A stretch of DNA of 64,000 nt from Chryseobacterium sp. G0162 (GTDB lineage Bacteria > Bacteroidota > Bacteroidia > Flavobacteriales > Weeksellaceae). The translations under genes and the position numbers were made by a program. The notes beneath the pieces were generated by a model. It was not told the origin of the DNA, did not search any database, and was given only the letters and a program-made list of their open reading frames with translations. Position 1 is the first letter of the stretch. Each line of letters begins with the position of its first letter. Where the stretch lies: positions 3,520,001 to 3,584,000 of the forward strand of contig NZ_CP033922.1 of assembly GCF_003815715.1 (NCBI RefSeq), written 5' to 3'. Shown here one piece after another: positions 1-7,789 of the stretch.

Positions 1-1
1 A

Positions 2-94
2 ATTATTCAGCATGTTCCTATTCAATATATTGCTTCATTTTTGGGGATGAAACCGGAAAGTCTGAGCAGAATCAGAAGAAAAATAATTAACTAA
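2..94 (+). CDS. Crp/Fnr-family transcriptional regulator, C-terminal end only
   Basis: Only the last 30 codons are inside the window; the 5' part lies upstream. The reading frame is open from base 2 to a TAA and ends in IASFLGMKPESLSRIRRK. This is the recognition-helix segment and tail typical of the many Crp/Fnr-like regulators of Bacteroidetes, in which a cyclic-nucleotide-binding-like domain precedes a winged helix. The effector cannot be judged without the N-terminal domain. The epimerase-like gene starts 59 bases downstream on the same strand and may be its target or operon partner, which is inference. Confidence 0.7.
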   Translation: MIQHVPIQYIASFLGMKPESLSRIRRKIIN

Positions 95-153
95 CAAAAG
101 TCAAGTGGTTTCGTAAGCAGGAGCATGAACTTTGCTGCATTAAAATCAATGCA

Positions 154-1173
154 ATGACAAAGAATAATCTAAGCCTCGTTTCAGGAGCTAATGGACATTT
201 AGGAAATAATTTAGTCAGGTTTTTATTGAAACAAAGCGTTCAGGTAAGGGCAACAGTACGCAATATCCAAAATACAAAACCTTTTGAAGGACTGAACTGC
301 GAGCTGATGCAGGCTGATATTACAGATAAAGCCTCTTTTGTAAAAGCTCTTCAGGGAGTAGAAACCTTTTATGCAGTAGGAGCTTCCTTTAAATTATGGG
401 CTAAAGATCCTAAGAAAGAAATTTATGATGTCAATATCAAAGGAACCCGAAATACTATTGAAGCGGCAGCCGAAGCTGGAGTAAAGAAAATAGTCTATGT
501 AAGTTCTATTGCAGCACTTGATTATACTCAATTACCCATAAAGGAAAGCAATGGGTATAATCCGGATCGTAGGGATATGTACTATAATTCTAAAAATGAT
601 GGTGAAAAATTAGCTTTTGAACTGGCAGCAAAGCTTGGGGTAGAACTTGTTTCCGTTATGCCATCTGCGATGATTGGAAGTGAATCATTTCTGCCTTTAA
701 ATGTATCTTATGGAGTACTAAAGCTTATTCTGAATAAACAGATTCCCGTAGATACAAAGATTACCCTGAATTGGGTAGATGTGAAAGATGTTGCGGAAGG
801 ATGTTATCTGGCAGCCCAAAAAGGACGCTCTGGAGAACGGTATATTCTGGCCAATGAAAAATGCATGACCATTACCGATACAACGATTTTGGCCAATAGA
901 CTATATCCGGATCTAAAATTAAAAGTTCCCAATTCTGTTCCCAAAGGAATTCTTTATACGATTGCTGCTTTGATGGAATTCACGGCAAAGTTGAGTGGTA
1001 AAGCTCCGGTATTGACGAGGAAAGATATTTCAATGTTTTCCGGATTGCAACAGGATTTTGATATTTCCAAAGCCAGAAATGAATTGGGTTTTAATCCAAA
1101 AAGTCCTGAACAGGCTGTAAAGGAAGCCTTTGATTATTTACTAAAGAATCCAGAACTTTTAAAGGAAGTTTAG
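154..1173 (+). CDS. NAD(P)-dependent epimerase/dehydratase (extended SDR, dihydroflavonol reductase-like)
   Basis: 339 residues, full length for an extended short-chain dehydrogenase. The nucleotide-binding motif GANGHLG is at residues 11-17. The catalytic pair Y143-xxx-K147 and the serines of YVSSIA near 117-118 complete the active site. The family (dihydroflavonol 4-reductase, 3-beta-HSD and sugar epimerase relatives) reduces or epimerises carbonyl substrates with NAD(P)H; the substrate cannot be told from sequence. No signal peptide, so cytosolic. It follows the end of a Crp/Fnr regulator. Its stop is only two bases from the stop of the convergent gene downstream, with no hairpin between them. 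Confidence 0.85.
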   Translation: MTKNNLSLVSGANGHLGNNLVRFLLKQSVQVRATVRNIQNTKPFEGLNCELMQADITDKASFVKALQGVETFYAVGASFKLWAKDPKKEIYDVNIKGTRNTIEAAAEAGVKKIVYVSSIAALDYTQLPIKESNGYNPDRRDMYYNSKNDGEKLAFELAAKLGVELVSVMPSAMIGSESFLPLNVSYGVLKLILNKQIPVDTKITLNWVDVKDVAEGCYLAAQKGRSGERYILANEKCMTITDTTILANRLYPDLKLKVPNSVPKGILYTIAALMEFTAKLSGKAPVLTRKDISMFSGLQQDFDISKARNELGFNPKSPEQAVKEAFDYLLKNPELLKEV

Positions 1174-1175
1174 AA

Positions 1176-1790
1176 TTATAGCTGAATAATAGAACCTTTA
1201 TAAAATTTAGTCAGGTCATACAGGTCATTGAAGTATTTTTGGAGATCTGTATTGCTTTTTTCATCAATATTTTTTAATGCCGAATGACTTTCTGCCAATG
1301 TATATAAAGTTGGGTAATCAGGTTTCAGATAATCAGAAAGAATGTTTTCTTTACCTTGTTCCCTGTTGATTATTTCTGTAAGGAATATTCCGTAGATCAG
1401 GAATTGATTAAAATTCTGAGCATTGACAATATAATTCATATTTTCCTGAGAAAGTTTTTCATAATCAGAAAGAACCTGTAGGAAATTTGCAGTGTGTAAT
1501 GGGGATTGAATTTCATAAAAAAGATCAATTCCATTGATAAACAGCTGAGTTTTTATTTCTTCATGATCAGAAGGGTAAGCTTTGCTAAACCATAAAAATA
1601 TATTTAAAAGTTCTTGTCTGTTAAGTTCTTCCACAGAATCTTTTACTTTATCCTTGATGATTTCAAGACTTGCTCTTCCATCAGGCTGGAGAAAGCTCAG
1701 AAAATTTTCCTCTTCACGACAAAGCTTATTGTACAAATTGATTTTGGCAATATTTGGATTGGTTTTGATGAAATAAAGTTCTTCTGTCAT
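1176..1790 (-). CDS. Hypothetical protein, mostly helical
   Basis: 204 residues, ATG start, not recognised. It has no signal peptide and no membrane segment. Composition is acidic and rich in Leu, Asn and Glu, suggesting an all-helical soluble protein. It is convergent with the epimerase gene. Its upstream side faces a gene-free stretch with an imperfect inverted repeat. Two overlapping plus-strand frames in the same interval are shadows. Function unknown. Confidence 0.6.
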   Translation of the reverse strand: MTEELYFIKTNPNIAKINLYNKLCREEENFLSFLQPDGRASLEIIKDKVKDSVEELNRQELLNIFLWFSKAYPSDHEEIKTQLFINGIDLFYEIQSPLHTANFLQVLSDYEKLSQENMNYIVNAQNFNQFLIYGIFLTEIINREQGKENILSDYLKPDYPTLYTLAESHSALKNIDEKSNTDLQKYFNDLYDLTKFYKGSIIQL

Positions 1791-2129
1791 AACGAATTAC
1801 CAAATATTTTTATTGAAATGGTAATTAAAGATACAAAATATGCTGAAACATAGATTGAAAAATGTTATGCGATGAATGGAATGCATTTGGGGATGTAAGC
1901 TGAAAGATCGAGGCAGGAAGTTGTAAACCACATAGAAACATAGATCTTTTTGATGCCAAAAGCGTTTCAAAAGTTATTTTAGACCGAAAACAGTCATTGA
2001 TAATAATCCTATGTGCTTATGGGGTTCACATTTAACACAGAAGTAATAAATTATTTTATAAAATACTTCTATAGCTCAATGTTTCAATAGTGGAGTTTTT
2101 TCTTTTATGTACTTAATAACTTCCATCTC
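1791..2129. other. Gene-free stretch with imperfect inverted repeat
   Basis: 339 bases with no convincing reading frame. It contains an imperfect inverted repeat: AACCACATAGAAACATAG in the arm at 1925-1943 against the complement of CTATGTGCTTATGGGGTTC at 2009-2027, with 14 of 19 positions matching. The core between the arms is about 65 bases. A second short inverted repeat, AGAAGTA with TACTTCT, lies at about 2039-2074 and may help end transcription of the VOC gene. Confidence 0.5.
1925..2027. repeat. Imperfect terminal inverted repeat, about 103 bp, MITE-like candidate
   Basis: Arms at 1925-1943 and 2009-2027 match at 14 of 19 positions in inverted orientation, both containing the AACC...CATA...ACATAG pattern. 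The intervening 65 bases have no coding capacity. The size and arrangement fit a small non-coding dispersed element, but no second copy is present in this window and no target-site duplication is evident, so this is tentative. Confidence 0.35.
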
Positions 2130-2525
2130 TCAGTCTCCATCTTCCTTACTCATTGTTTCATGCAAAGCAATCCTGTTTCCCTCTGAGTCTTCGAATTCTG
2201 CCACTGCAAAACCATATTTCTCATCTGTTCTTTTGGGATAAAGAATTGTTCCTGCATGTTGAAGAACTTTCTCAAGGGTAGCATCAATACTTTCGGTTTT
2301 AAAATAAATAATAACCCCATCTTTGGTAGGTTTGTAAACATCGCCTTTAGCCAGTGCACCGGTAATGCCACTGTTCTTTTCTTCAAAAGGGAAGAGGGCC
2401 ATCTCATAATGATCGATGATGTCTTTCTCGAAACTGAAATTGAAAACAGCAGAATAGAAGTTTTCTGCACGTTCAAGATCATGTACAGGAATTTCAAAAT
2501 AAACTACAGGATTGGATGAATTCAT
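2130..2525 (-). CDS. VOC-family (glyoxalase/bleomycin-resistance fold) protein
   Basis: 131 residues, one vicinal-oxygen-chelate domain made of two beta-alpha-beta-beta-beta units. The start PVVYFEIPVHDLERAENFYSAVF is the classic first module, and FAVAEFEDSEGNRIALHE is the usual C-terminal strand with the metal-ligand glutamate context. Members bind small ligands or act as metal-dependent lyases, dioxygenases or resistance proteins; the specific role cannot be assigned. It lies 11 bases downstream of the hypothetical gene at 2537-3205 on the same strand, so the two are probably co-transcribed. Confidence 0.85.
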   Translation of the reverse strand: MNSSNPVVYFEIPVHDLERAENFYSAVFNFSFEKDIIDHYEMALFPFEEKNSGITGALAKGDVYKPTKDGVIIYFKTESIDATLEKVLQHAGTILYPKRTDEKYGFAVAEFEDSEGNRIALHETMSKEDGD

Positions 2526-2536
2526 TGAGATGTTAT

Positions 2537-3205
2537 TTATTTTTTAAATGAAGGAAGCGCTTTTATTTCTGATTTGAAAATCATTGTTGTAGCAATGGAT
2601 CTAAGAAGAGATCTGGTGATGGAAAGTGGATGCTCAGGGAATTCGTGATCGTATTTTTCCAATTCAGACTGATTCATTAAAGTTCCCTGCTTAAATTCCG
2701 GATCATAAGGATCTCCGAACCAGTTTTTCATATTTTCTTCATCAATTTCGACTTCTCCGGCTTTGTGTAATCTGTCAAGAATAAGCGCATCTCTCATCCC
2801 TGTAATTCCTATTTCATCAGCCTGAATTTTTATTACATAACTGCAATTTTCAAAAGGAATAGTGATGGAAGCAATATAAATCATCCCTGTTTCCTGTTGG
2901 GGATATTTAATAATGGTTTTTACACAAGGGATGTTATGGATATGAATAATATCCGTTTCAATAATACCACCATTAGATGCTGCTGCAATATTTCGATAAA
3001 ACTTTTGTAGGTAATCAAGATCTTTTGCCGTAGGAAGATCAGGTTCTTTATCAAAAAAATGAAGGACAATTAAGGCAGATTGTTGTGGATTTACCCATCT
3101 TATAGCTTCATTATCTTCCGAAACTTTTGTCCATGCCTGATCGGGAATGGTTACAGAATGAAGGTTAGCTTTAATTTTTTTCTTCTTCTTGAAAATGTTG
3201 AACAT
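2537..3205 (-). CDS. Hypothetical protein with basic N-terminus
   Basis: 222 residues starting MFNIFKKKKKIK, a lysine-rich N-terminus without a hydrophobic segment, so not a signal peptide. The rest has alternating beta and helix character (for example ALIVLHFF and YVIKIQADEIG) and is probably a soluble alpha/beta protein. I do not recognise the family. It is the first gene of a likely two-gene unit with the VOC protein and is divergent from the TetR gene. Confidence 0.6.
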   Translation of the reverse strand: MFNIFKKKKKIKANLHSVTIPDQAWTKVSEDNEAIRWVNPQQSALIVLHFFDKEPDLPTAKDLDYLQKFYRNIAAASNGGIIETDIIHIHNIPCVKTIIKYPQQETGMIYIASITIPFENCSYVIKIQADEIGITGMRDALILDRLHKAGEVEIDEENMKNWFGDPYDPEFKQGTLMNQSELEKYDHEFPEHPLSITRSLLRSIATTMIFKSEIKALPSFKK

Positions 3206-3308
3206 GGCTTGTCTTTTATAGCTTAAATATCGGGCTATTTTATCAATAATAATGATTCATGAAGAAGAATTTTAATGAACAGAGAGAAATTCTTTATTAT
3301 AAAAATAG

Positions 3309-3322
3309 ATAGACTTCTCTAT
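3309..3322. promoter_or_regulatory. Candidate TetR operator 1, ATAGA-N4-TCTAT
   Basis: ATAGACTTCTCTAT is an inverted repeat with five-base arms. It lies just upstream of the -7 box TAGCTTTG at 3331-3338 that serves the TetR gene, where bound repressor would block RNA polymerase. The same arms and spacing recur directly in front of the neighbouring MFS gene. Assignment to this TetR protein is inference. Confidence 0.5.
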
Positions 3323-3330
3323 TTTTTACT

Positions 3331-3338
3331 TAGCTTTG
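3331..3338 (+). promoter_or_regulatory. -7 promoter box TAGCTTTG of the tetR gene
   Basis: Exact match to the Bacteroidetes -7 consensus TAnnTTTG, 14 bases before the ATG at 3353. A clear TTG -33 box is not seen. It supports the start at 3353 rather than the longer reading frame beginning at 3275, which would include the promoter and operator in the coding sequence. Confidence 0.55.
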
Positions 3339-3352
3339 CTAAAATTTTCAGG

Positions 3353-3916
3353 ATGAAAAAAGAAAAAGTGCGAGACAGGATCATCAGAGTAGCTTCAGAA
3401 TTATTTTATAAGCAAGGTTATAATTCTACGGGAATCAATCAGATTATTGCTGAAGCTGATATCGCTATTGGTTCGCTGTATAATCATTTTGCATCCAAAA
3501 ATGATCTTCTTCAGGCTTATTTAATCAAAGAAGAGCAGGATTGGTTTGAAGGTCTTGAGAAAAGTATTGCTTATCTTTCTGATTCTAAAGAAAAGATATC
3601 AGCAATCATTGATTATCGTAAAAAACTACAGCAATCATCAAAGTTCGCAGGATGTCATTTCATTAAAATTGTCTCTGAAATAGGAGAGGGGAATGCGGCA
3701 GTATCCGGTTTTGCAAAAAATCATAAAGAAAAACAGAAAGAAATTATCCGTGAGATTGTGCATGAATATTGTGAAGGAAAGCAATGCTCAGATCCTGATT
3801 TAATCATCGAAAATATATTTTTATTGATAGAAGGAGCGGTAGTAACTTCCACCATTACTAAGAAAAATGACTCTTTTGATATGGTGAAAAAAATGATTCA
3901 GGGTTTATTACCTTAA
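3353..3916 (+). CDS. TetR/AcrR-family transcriptional regulator
   Basis: 187 residues from the ATG at 3353; the frame can be extended to 3275, but that part contains the promoter box and palindrome and adds no TetR-like sequence. The N-terminal helix-turn-helix at about residues 20-48 (TGINQIIAEADIAIGSLYNHF followed by SKNDLL) is standard for the family. The C-terminal ligand-binding half is helical and contains CHFIKI and EGAVV. TetR proteins usually repress a neighbouring transporter or enzyme gene until an effector binds. Here the MFS pump starts 39 bases downstream, and both genes are preceded by an ATAGA-N4-TCTAT palindrome. Confidence 0.9.
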   Translation: MKKEKVRDRIIRVASELFYKQGYNSTGINQIIAEADIAIGSLYNHFASKNDLLQAYLIKEEQDWFEGLEKSIAYLSDSKEKISAIIDYRKKLQQSSKFAGCHFIKIVSEIGEGNAAVSGFAKNHKEKQKEIIREIVHEYCEGKQCSDPDLIIENIFLLIEGAVVTSTITKKNDSFDMVKKMIQGLLP

Positions 3917-3935
3917 TTTTTTTATAAATTAAAAA

Positions 3936-3949
3936 ATAGATATATCTAT
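3936..3949. promoter_or_regulatory. Candidate TetR operator 2, perfect 14-bp palindrome
   Basis: ATAGATATATCTAT is a perfect palindrome in the 39-base gap between the TetR and MFS genes, ending six bases before the MFS start codon. Arms and spacing equal those of the site upstream of tetR. A protein bound here could block an internal promoter or translation initiation signals. Role is inference. Confidence 0.5.
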
Positions 3950-3955
3950 ATAAAA

Positions 3956-5356
3956 ATGAAACGTAACTATTTGAAATTATTTGTTATACTGTTTGGTCAG
4001 TTGCTTACAATCATGGATATTTTTATCATCAATGTATCCATACCTTCCATACAACATGATATTCAGGCATCTAACGGAGAAATGCAATTGATGATTGCTG
4101 CTTACCTCATCGGGTTTGCCTCTTTTCTTATTACTGGTGGACGCTTGGGTGATGTATATGGAAGAAAGAAGGTTTTCATTATCGGCTTGGTCTTTTTTAT
4201 GATAAGTTCCATTACCTGTGGCATTTCACAAGGCGCTCTTCAGCTGATGATCTCAAGATTAGCCCAAGGGATAAGCGCTGCATTAATGGCCCCACAGGTT
4301 CTTTCTATGATCCAGATCTTATTTCCGGATCATGAACAACGTACTAAAGCCATGGGCTGGTATGGAATTACCATTGGGATCGGGACAATCCTGGGACAGT
4401 TTCTGGGAGGATATTTTTCATCTCTAACCACTTTAGAAGAGCCTTGGCGACTTATTTTTCTGATCAATATTCCTATTTGTCTGGTAGCTTTATTTTTCAG
4501 TGTAAGAAACTTAGAAGAATCCAGAGTCACTACAAAACAATCCTTTGATAACTGGGGTGTTTTGCTGTTGTCTGCAGGGCTTTTCAGCATGACTTATACA
4601 CTTACCGTTTCTGAAAAGAAAATTTTTTCTGTTCTGAATATATTGCTCATGGCTGTTTCTATGGGGATTTTAATCTTCTTTATAAAAAATCAGAAAGATA
4701 AACTGAAAAATAATAAGCCTTATCTGATTGACTTTGAGTTGTTACACTTTAAAAATTTCAATTTGGGTATTGTAGCTGTTTCTTTCTTCTTTATTATGCT
4801 GGATTCTTATTTCTATATTCTCTCTTTATTTTTTCAGGATGGATTAATGATTAATCCGTTGAGGGCTGGAGAAGTAATTGTTTTTCAGGGATTAGGTTTT
4901 ATCCTGGCTTCAGCTTTTTCAGTGAAACTGATCCTGAGGTATGGAAAAAAAGCCCTGGTGGCAGGACTTGGTTTTATTATACTGATTTTGGTTCTTCAGA
5001 TTATTTTCTTCAATGGATCCATTGAATTTTACCAGTTATATCTGTTATTATTTTTACATGGGCTAGGAGTAGGTTCTGTAATTCCGTCACTGGCCAATAT
5101 TGCGCTTTCCGGAATGCCTGAAAAACTAATAGGAAATGCTTCCGGTGTTTACAATACCTTTCAGCAGATTGCTGCAATTATGGGAATTGTTGTTGTTGGA
5201 AGTGTATTTTATTATTTATTGGGAGAAAAACCTTTAATACAGCATTATCATAATGCCTTTACCATAGCAATACTGATTAATATTCTATGTTTGGCGATTG
5301 TACTTGTGTGTATTTTTAAAGTTCCTCAGTCTGTTCTTCCCGAAAGACGAAGATAA
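3956..5356 (+). CDS. MFS drug efflux transporter, DHA2 (EmrB/QacA) type
   Basis: 466 residues with about 14 hydrophobic segments, the number typical of the DHA2 drug:H+ antiporters. The first helix is followed by IPSIQHDI, and motif A, GGRLGDVYGRKK, is at residues 61-72, between helices 2 and 3. Proteins of this type export hydrophobic drugs or metabolites across the inner membrane using the proton gradient. The upstream TetR gene and the palindrome before this start suggest substrate-induced expression. It is convergent with the serine hydrolase gene. Substrate unknown. Confidence 0.88.
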   Translation: MKRNYLKLFVILFGQLLTIMDIFIINVSIPSIQHDIQASNGEMQLMIAAYLIGFASFLITGGRLGDVYGRKKVFIIGLVFFMISSITCGISQGALQLMISRLAQGISAALMAPQVLSMIQILFPDHEQRTKAMGWYGITIGIGTILGQFLGGYFSSLTTLEEPWRLIFLINIPICLVALFFSVRNLEESRVTTKQSFDNWGVLLLSAGLFSMTYTLTVSEKKIFSVLNILLMAVSMGILIFFIKNQKDKLKNNKPYLIDFELLHFKNFNLGIVAVSFFFIMLDSYFYILSLFFQDGLMINPLRAGEVIVFQGLGFILASAFSVKLILRYGKKALVAGLGFIILILVLQIIFFNGSIEFYQLYLLLFLHGLGVGSVIPSLANIALSGMPEKLIGNASGVYNTFQQIAAIMGIVVVGSVFYYLLGEKPLIQHYHNAFTIAILINILCLAIVLVCIFKVPQSVLPERRR

Positions 5357-5418
5357 ATCCACCGAATCATCCAGGTGCTAATTTTTCCAATGACATTCAT
5401 CGTCGTTGGAGTTTTGTT

Positions 5419-6519
5419 TTAAGGCTTTTTTAAGGGTGCTTTTATTTCACTTAATTTTATTTTAGCAATATCCCGGGTAATATCGGTTGGAGAATGACAA
5501 TCACAATTACTTAGCCCTACTACATAAATATCTGCATCAGGAATATAAACGCCCATACTTTTGAAACCAAATACACTTCCGCCATGCTCGCGATCCGGAG
5601 TTCCGTTGATTTCTTTCAAATGCCATCCATAGCCATACGTAAATTCTTCCCCATCGTTAAGTTTATATTTTTGAAAGGCTTTTTGAATTTGTTGAGGATT
5701 TAATAGTATATTTTGATTCAAAGCTTGTTGCCATTTCCATAAATCATCAACGGTAGACATCAGTGAGCCTGAAGAAAAAGGAACACTGAAGCTAATAATA
5801 GTCTTATTCACGTATCCATGTTCTTTTTTATGATATCCGTAAGCTCTTTGAGGAATTACTTTTCGGTCTGAAGCATAATAAGAATAGGTCATCCCAATTT
5901 TATCAAAAATATTTTTTTTGATAAAATTTTCGTAGGTATCTCCTGAAGTAAGCTCTATAATATAACCAAGAACAACATATCCTGAATTATTATAATCGAA
6001 CTTTTCACCTGGTGCAAAATCAACAGGTTCATTTTTGAAAAAATCAACCATAGCTTTGGGTTCCATTTCTTTTTGAGCAATGGAAGACAAAGTTTTCATC
6101 TTTGTAAAATCCTTAATTCCTGAAGTGTGGGTAAGAAGATGATGAATCGTGATTTTATCACCATTAGGATAATCTGTGATATATTTTGAGATGGGATCAT
6201 TTACCTTAAGTTTTCCTTGTTGTTCCAACATTAGAATAGCTACAGCAGTAAATTGCTTGGTCATAGAACCGATTTGGAAAACATGTTCAGGCGTCATTGT
6301 AACACCAAGTTCCAGATTAGCTTTTCCGAAAGCTTTTTTATAAAGGCTTTTACCCTTTTGAACGACCATAAAAACACCTCCCGGCTCATCTTGGTTTCCA
6401 AATCCGGTAAGTATGAGGCTGTCTATTTTCTTTTCGTTTTTTTGGGTGAGTAATTGTGCATCCACAGTACTGCAAATCAGCAGAGCTATTAGGAAGGTTA
6501 TTAATTTTTTGGTAATCAT
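5419..6519 (-). CDS. Secreted serine hydrolase, class C beta-lactamase / penicillin-binding-protein fold
   Basis: 366 residues from the ATG at 6519; the longer frame begins with TTG at 6540 and overlaps the -7 box, so the ATG is preferred. A signal peptide covers MITKKLITFLIALLICSTVDAQ. Active-site motifs of the class C fold are complete: S85-M-T-K88 (nucleophile and general base), Y176-N-N178 and H312-G-G314 (the KTG equivalent). The family includes beta-lactamases, D-amino-acid peptidases and esterases; true beta-lactamase activity is not implied. Exported to the periplasm or surface. A TATCTTTG box and two copies of a 10-bp repeat precede it. Confidence 0.87.
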   Translation of the reverse strand: MITKKLITFLIALLICSTVDAQLLTQKNEKKIDSLILTGFGNQDEPGGVFMVVQKGKSLYKKAFGKANLELGVTMTPEHVFQIGSMTKQFTAVAILMLEQQGKLKVNDPISKYITDYPNGDKITIHHLLTHTSGIKDFTKMKTLSSIAQKEMEPKAMVDFFKNEPVDFAPGEKFDYNNSGYVVLGYIIELTSGDTYENFIKKNIFDKIGMTYSYYASDRKVIPQRAYGYHKKEHGYVNKTIISFSVPFSSGSLMSTVDDLWKWQQALNQNILLNPQQIQKAFQKYKLNDGEEFTYGYGWHLKEINGTPDREHGGSVFGFKSMGVYIPDADIYVVGLSNCDCHSPTDITRDIAKIKLSEIKAPLKKP

Positions 6520-6530
6520 ATCATGTAATT

Positions 6531-6574
6531 TGTTATACAAAGATATGTATTATTTTAATTACTATGTTATACAA
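6531..6574 (-). promoter_or_regulatory. Promoter with two direct TTGTATAACA repeats
   Basis: Read on the minus strand, TTGTATAACA occurs twice, at plus positions 6565-6574 and 6531-6540, 34 bases apart. The -7 box TATCTTTG (6538-6545 on the minus strand) overlaps the proximal copy by three bases. The placement around the promoter suggests an operator pair for an unidentified regulator. No regulator gene is adjacent. Confidence 0.4.
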
Positions 6575-6627
6575 TATACTAAGTGACATTAAAAATTATT
6601 TTTGTTGTATACCGGGTAAATAAGTTT

Positions 6628-7359
6628 CTATTTTTCTACTGAAATTAGTAACATCATGGGTCTTCGGAGTTCATCTTTCATTTCTGGGATCTCTTTCAGC
6701 ATTTCATGATTAGGTTCAGGTTCAATGATTTCTTTGATCTTAAAGCCATGTTTTAATAAGACATTCAGATAGGAGGTAACAGTTCTGTGATACTTGATGA
6801 CATTTTCCCCTAAGAATGTAGTATTTCTTTTTCCTTCCATAAAATACCGGTCAACTAGCCAGGCTATTTTCTCTCCATCTTTATTGTACATCCAATCCTG
6901 ACCTCCTTCAGCAGTAAAAACAGGGTGTTCCACAGAGAATACAAAATGGCCGCCTGAAGTAAGCCATCGATAGATATTTTGAGAAATTCTATCGAATGAT
7001 TCCACATAATGCAGTGTTAATGAACTTAAGATAACATCAAATTGTTCTGCGGGATAATCAACATCTTCTAATGCTTTTCTTTCATAGAGAATTCCTTCGA
7101 GATTGTTAATTTCTTGTGCTCTGGTCAGCATTTTTTCTGAAAGATCAATACCAATAACAGATTTTGCTCCATTTTCCATAGCATACCGACAATGCCACCC
7201 GAATCCGCAGCCAAGATCAAGCACATTTTTATCTTTAAAATCCGGTAACATATTTTTCAGGGCATGCCATTCTCCGGCTCCCTCTAATCCCAACTGGGAA
7301 CGGAGCATCTTCTCATACTGGTCAAAAAAAGACGGGTTATCGTATTTATTTTCTTTCAT
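6628..7359 (-). CDS. Class I SAM-dependent methyltransferase
   Basis: 243 residues. Motif I, DLGCGFG, is at residues 48-54, with the acidic end of strand beta2 in IGIDLSEKML and motif IV-like FDVILSSLTLHYV. This is the Rossmann-type methyltransferase core (methyltransferase type 11/25 class) and covers most of the protein. The C-terminal part, with YHRTVTSYLNVL and GFKIKEIIEPEP, resembles stand-alone small-molecule methyltransferases. Cytosolic, SAM as methyl donor, acceptor unknown. Transcribed toward the serine hydrolase gene, 108 bases away. Confidence 0.88.
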   Translation of the reverse strand: MKENKYDNPSFFDQYEKMLRSQLGLEGAGEWHALKNMLPDFKDKNVLDLGCGFGWHCRYAMENGAKSVIGIDLSEKMLTRAQEINNLEGILYERKALEDVDYPAEQFDVILSSLTLHYVESFDRISQNIYRWLTSGGHFVFSVEHPVFTAEGGQDWMYNKDGEKIAWLVDRYFMEGKRNTTFLGENVIKYHRTVTSYLNVLLKHGFKIKEIIEPEPNHEMLKEIPEMKDELRRPMMLLISVEK

Positions 7360-7454
7360 GGCGGGAAAAATTTACAGCTTTTAAACGGAATTAATGAACT
7401 ATAAATTTACGATTATTAGCTGAAAAAGTTTTAAAACGCTGATTCAAAATTTTT

Positions 7455-7486
7455 CAAAAAAAAATCCTTTATGTAAATAAAGGATT
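7455..7486 (-). terminator. Rho-independent terminator of the Pmp3-family gene
   Basis: Perfect 10-bp stem, AATCCTTTAT with ATAAAGGATT, and a four-base loop at 7463-7486. On the minus strand it is followed by eight T residues. It sits about 20 bases after the stop of the gene at 7507-7707. Confidence 0.75.
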
Positions 7487-7506
7487 GAGTATAAATTGCA
7501 AATGAT

Positions 7507-7707
7507 TTATTTTTGACTTTCACGTACAGCACGGATTAATTTTTCGTTCCGCTCATTGGCTCTTTCATTATTTAAAGACATCACTGCCCAGATGGCAGCA
7601 GGAAGCCAGCCAATTAAGGTAATCTGTAAGAAAAAACAAATGATTCCGGTGAGAACTTTTCCCCTAACAATAAAAGATAGAAAAGGAAGTACAATTGCTA
7701 AAAACAT
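7507..7707 (-). CDS. YqaE/Pmp3-family small membrane protein
   Basis: 66 residues with two hydrophobic segments, FLAIVLPFLSFIVRGK and a stretch around GIICFFLQITLIGWLPAAIWAV. The G-W-L-P-A-x-I-W-A signature of the Pmp3/YqaE proteolipid family is present. Homologues are stress-induced inner-membrane peptides affecting membrane potential and cation homeostasis. The C-terminal tail, NNERANERNEKLIRAV, is charged and probably cytoplasmic. Single gene with its own terminator downstream. Confidence 0.85.
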   Translation of the reverse strand: MFLAIVLPFLSFIVRGKVLTGIICFFLQITLIGWLPAAIWAVMSLNNERANERNEKLIRAVRESQK

Positions 7708-7789
7708 GATTTAAATTTTTAAGGTTATGATATCGTTTTTATTTGTCAAATGTATTGATTTTTAGGACAAAGTAGAAAATCACAGACAA

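Noticed and set aside
3275..3352. Longer start for the TetR gene at 3275
   Set aside because: The extra 26 residues cover the -7 box and palindrome and resemble no TetR N-terminus.
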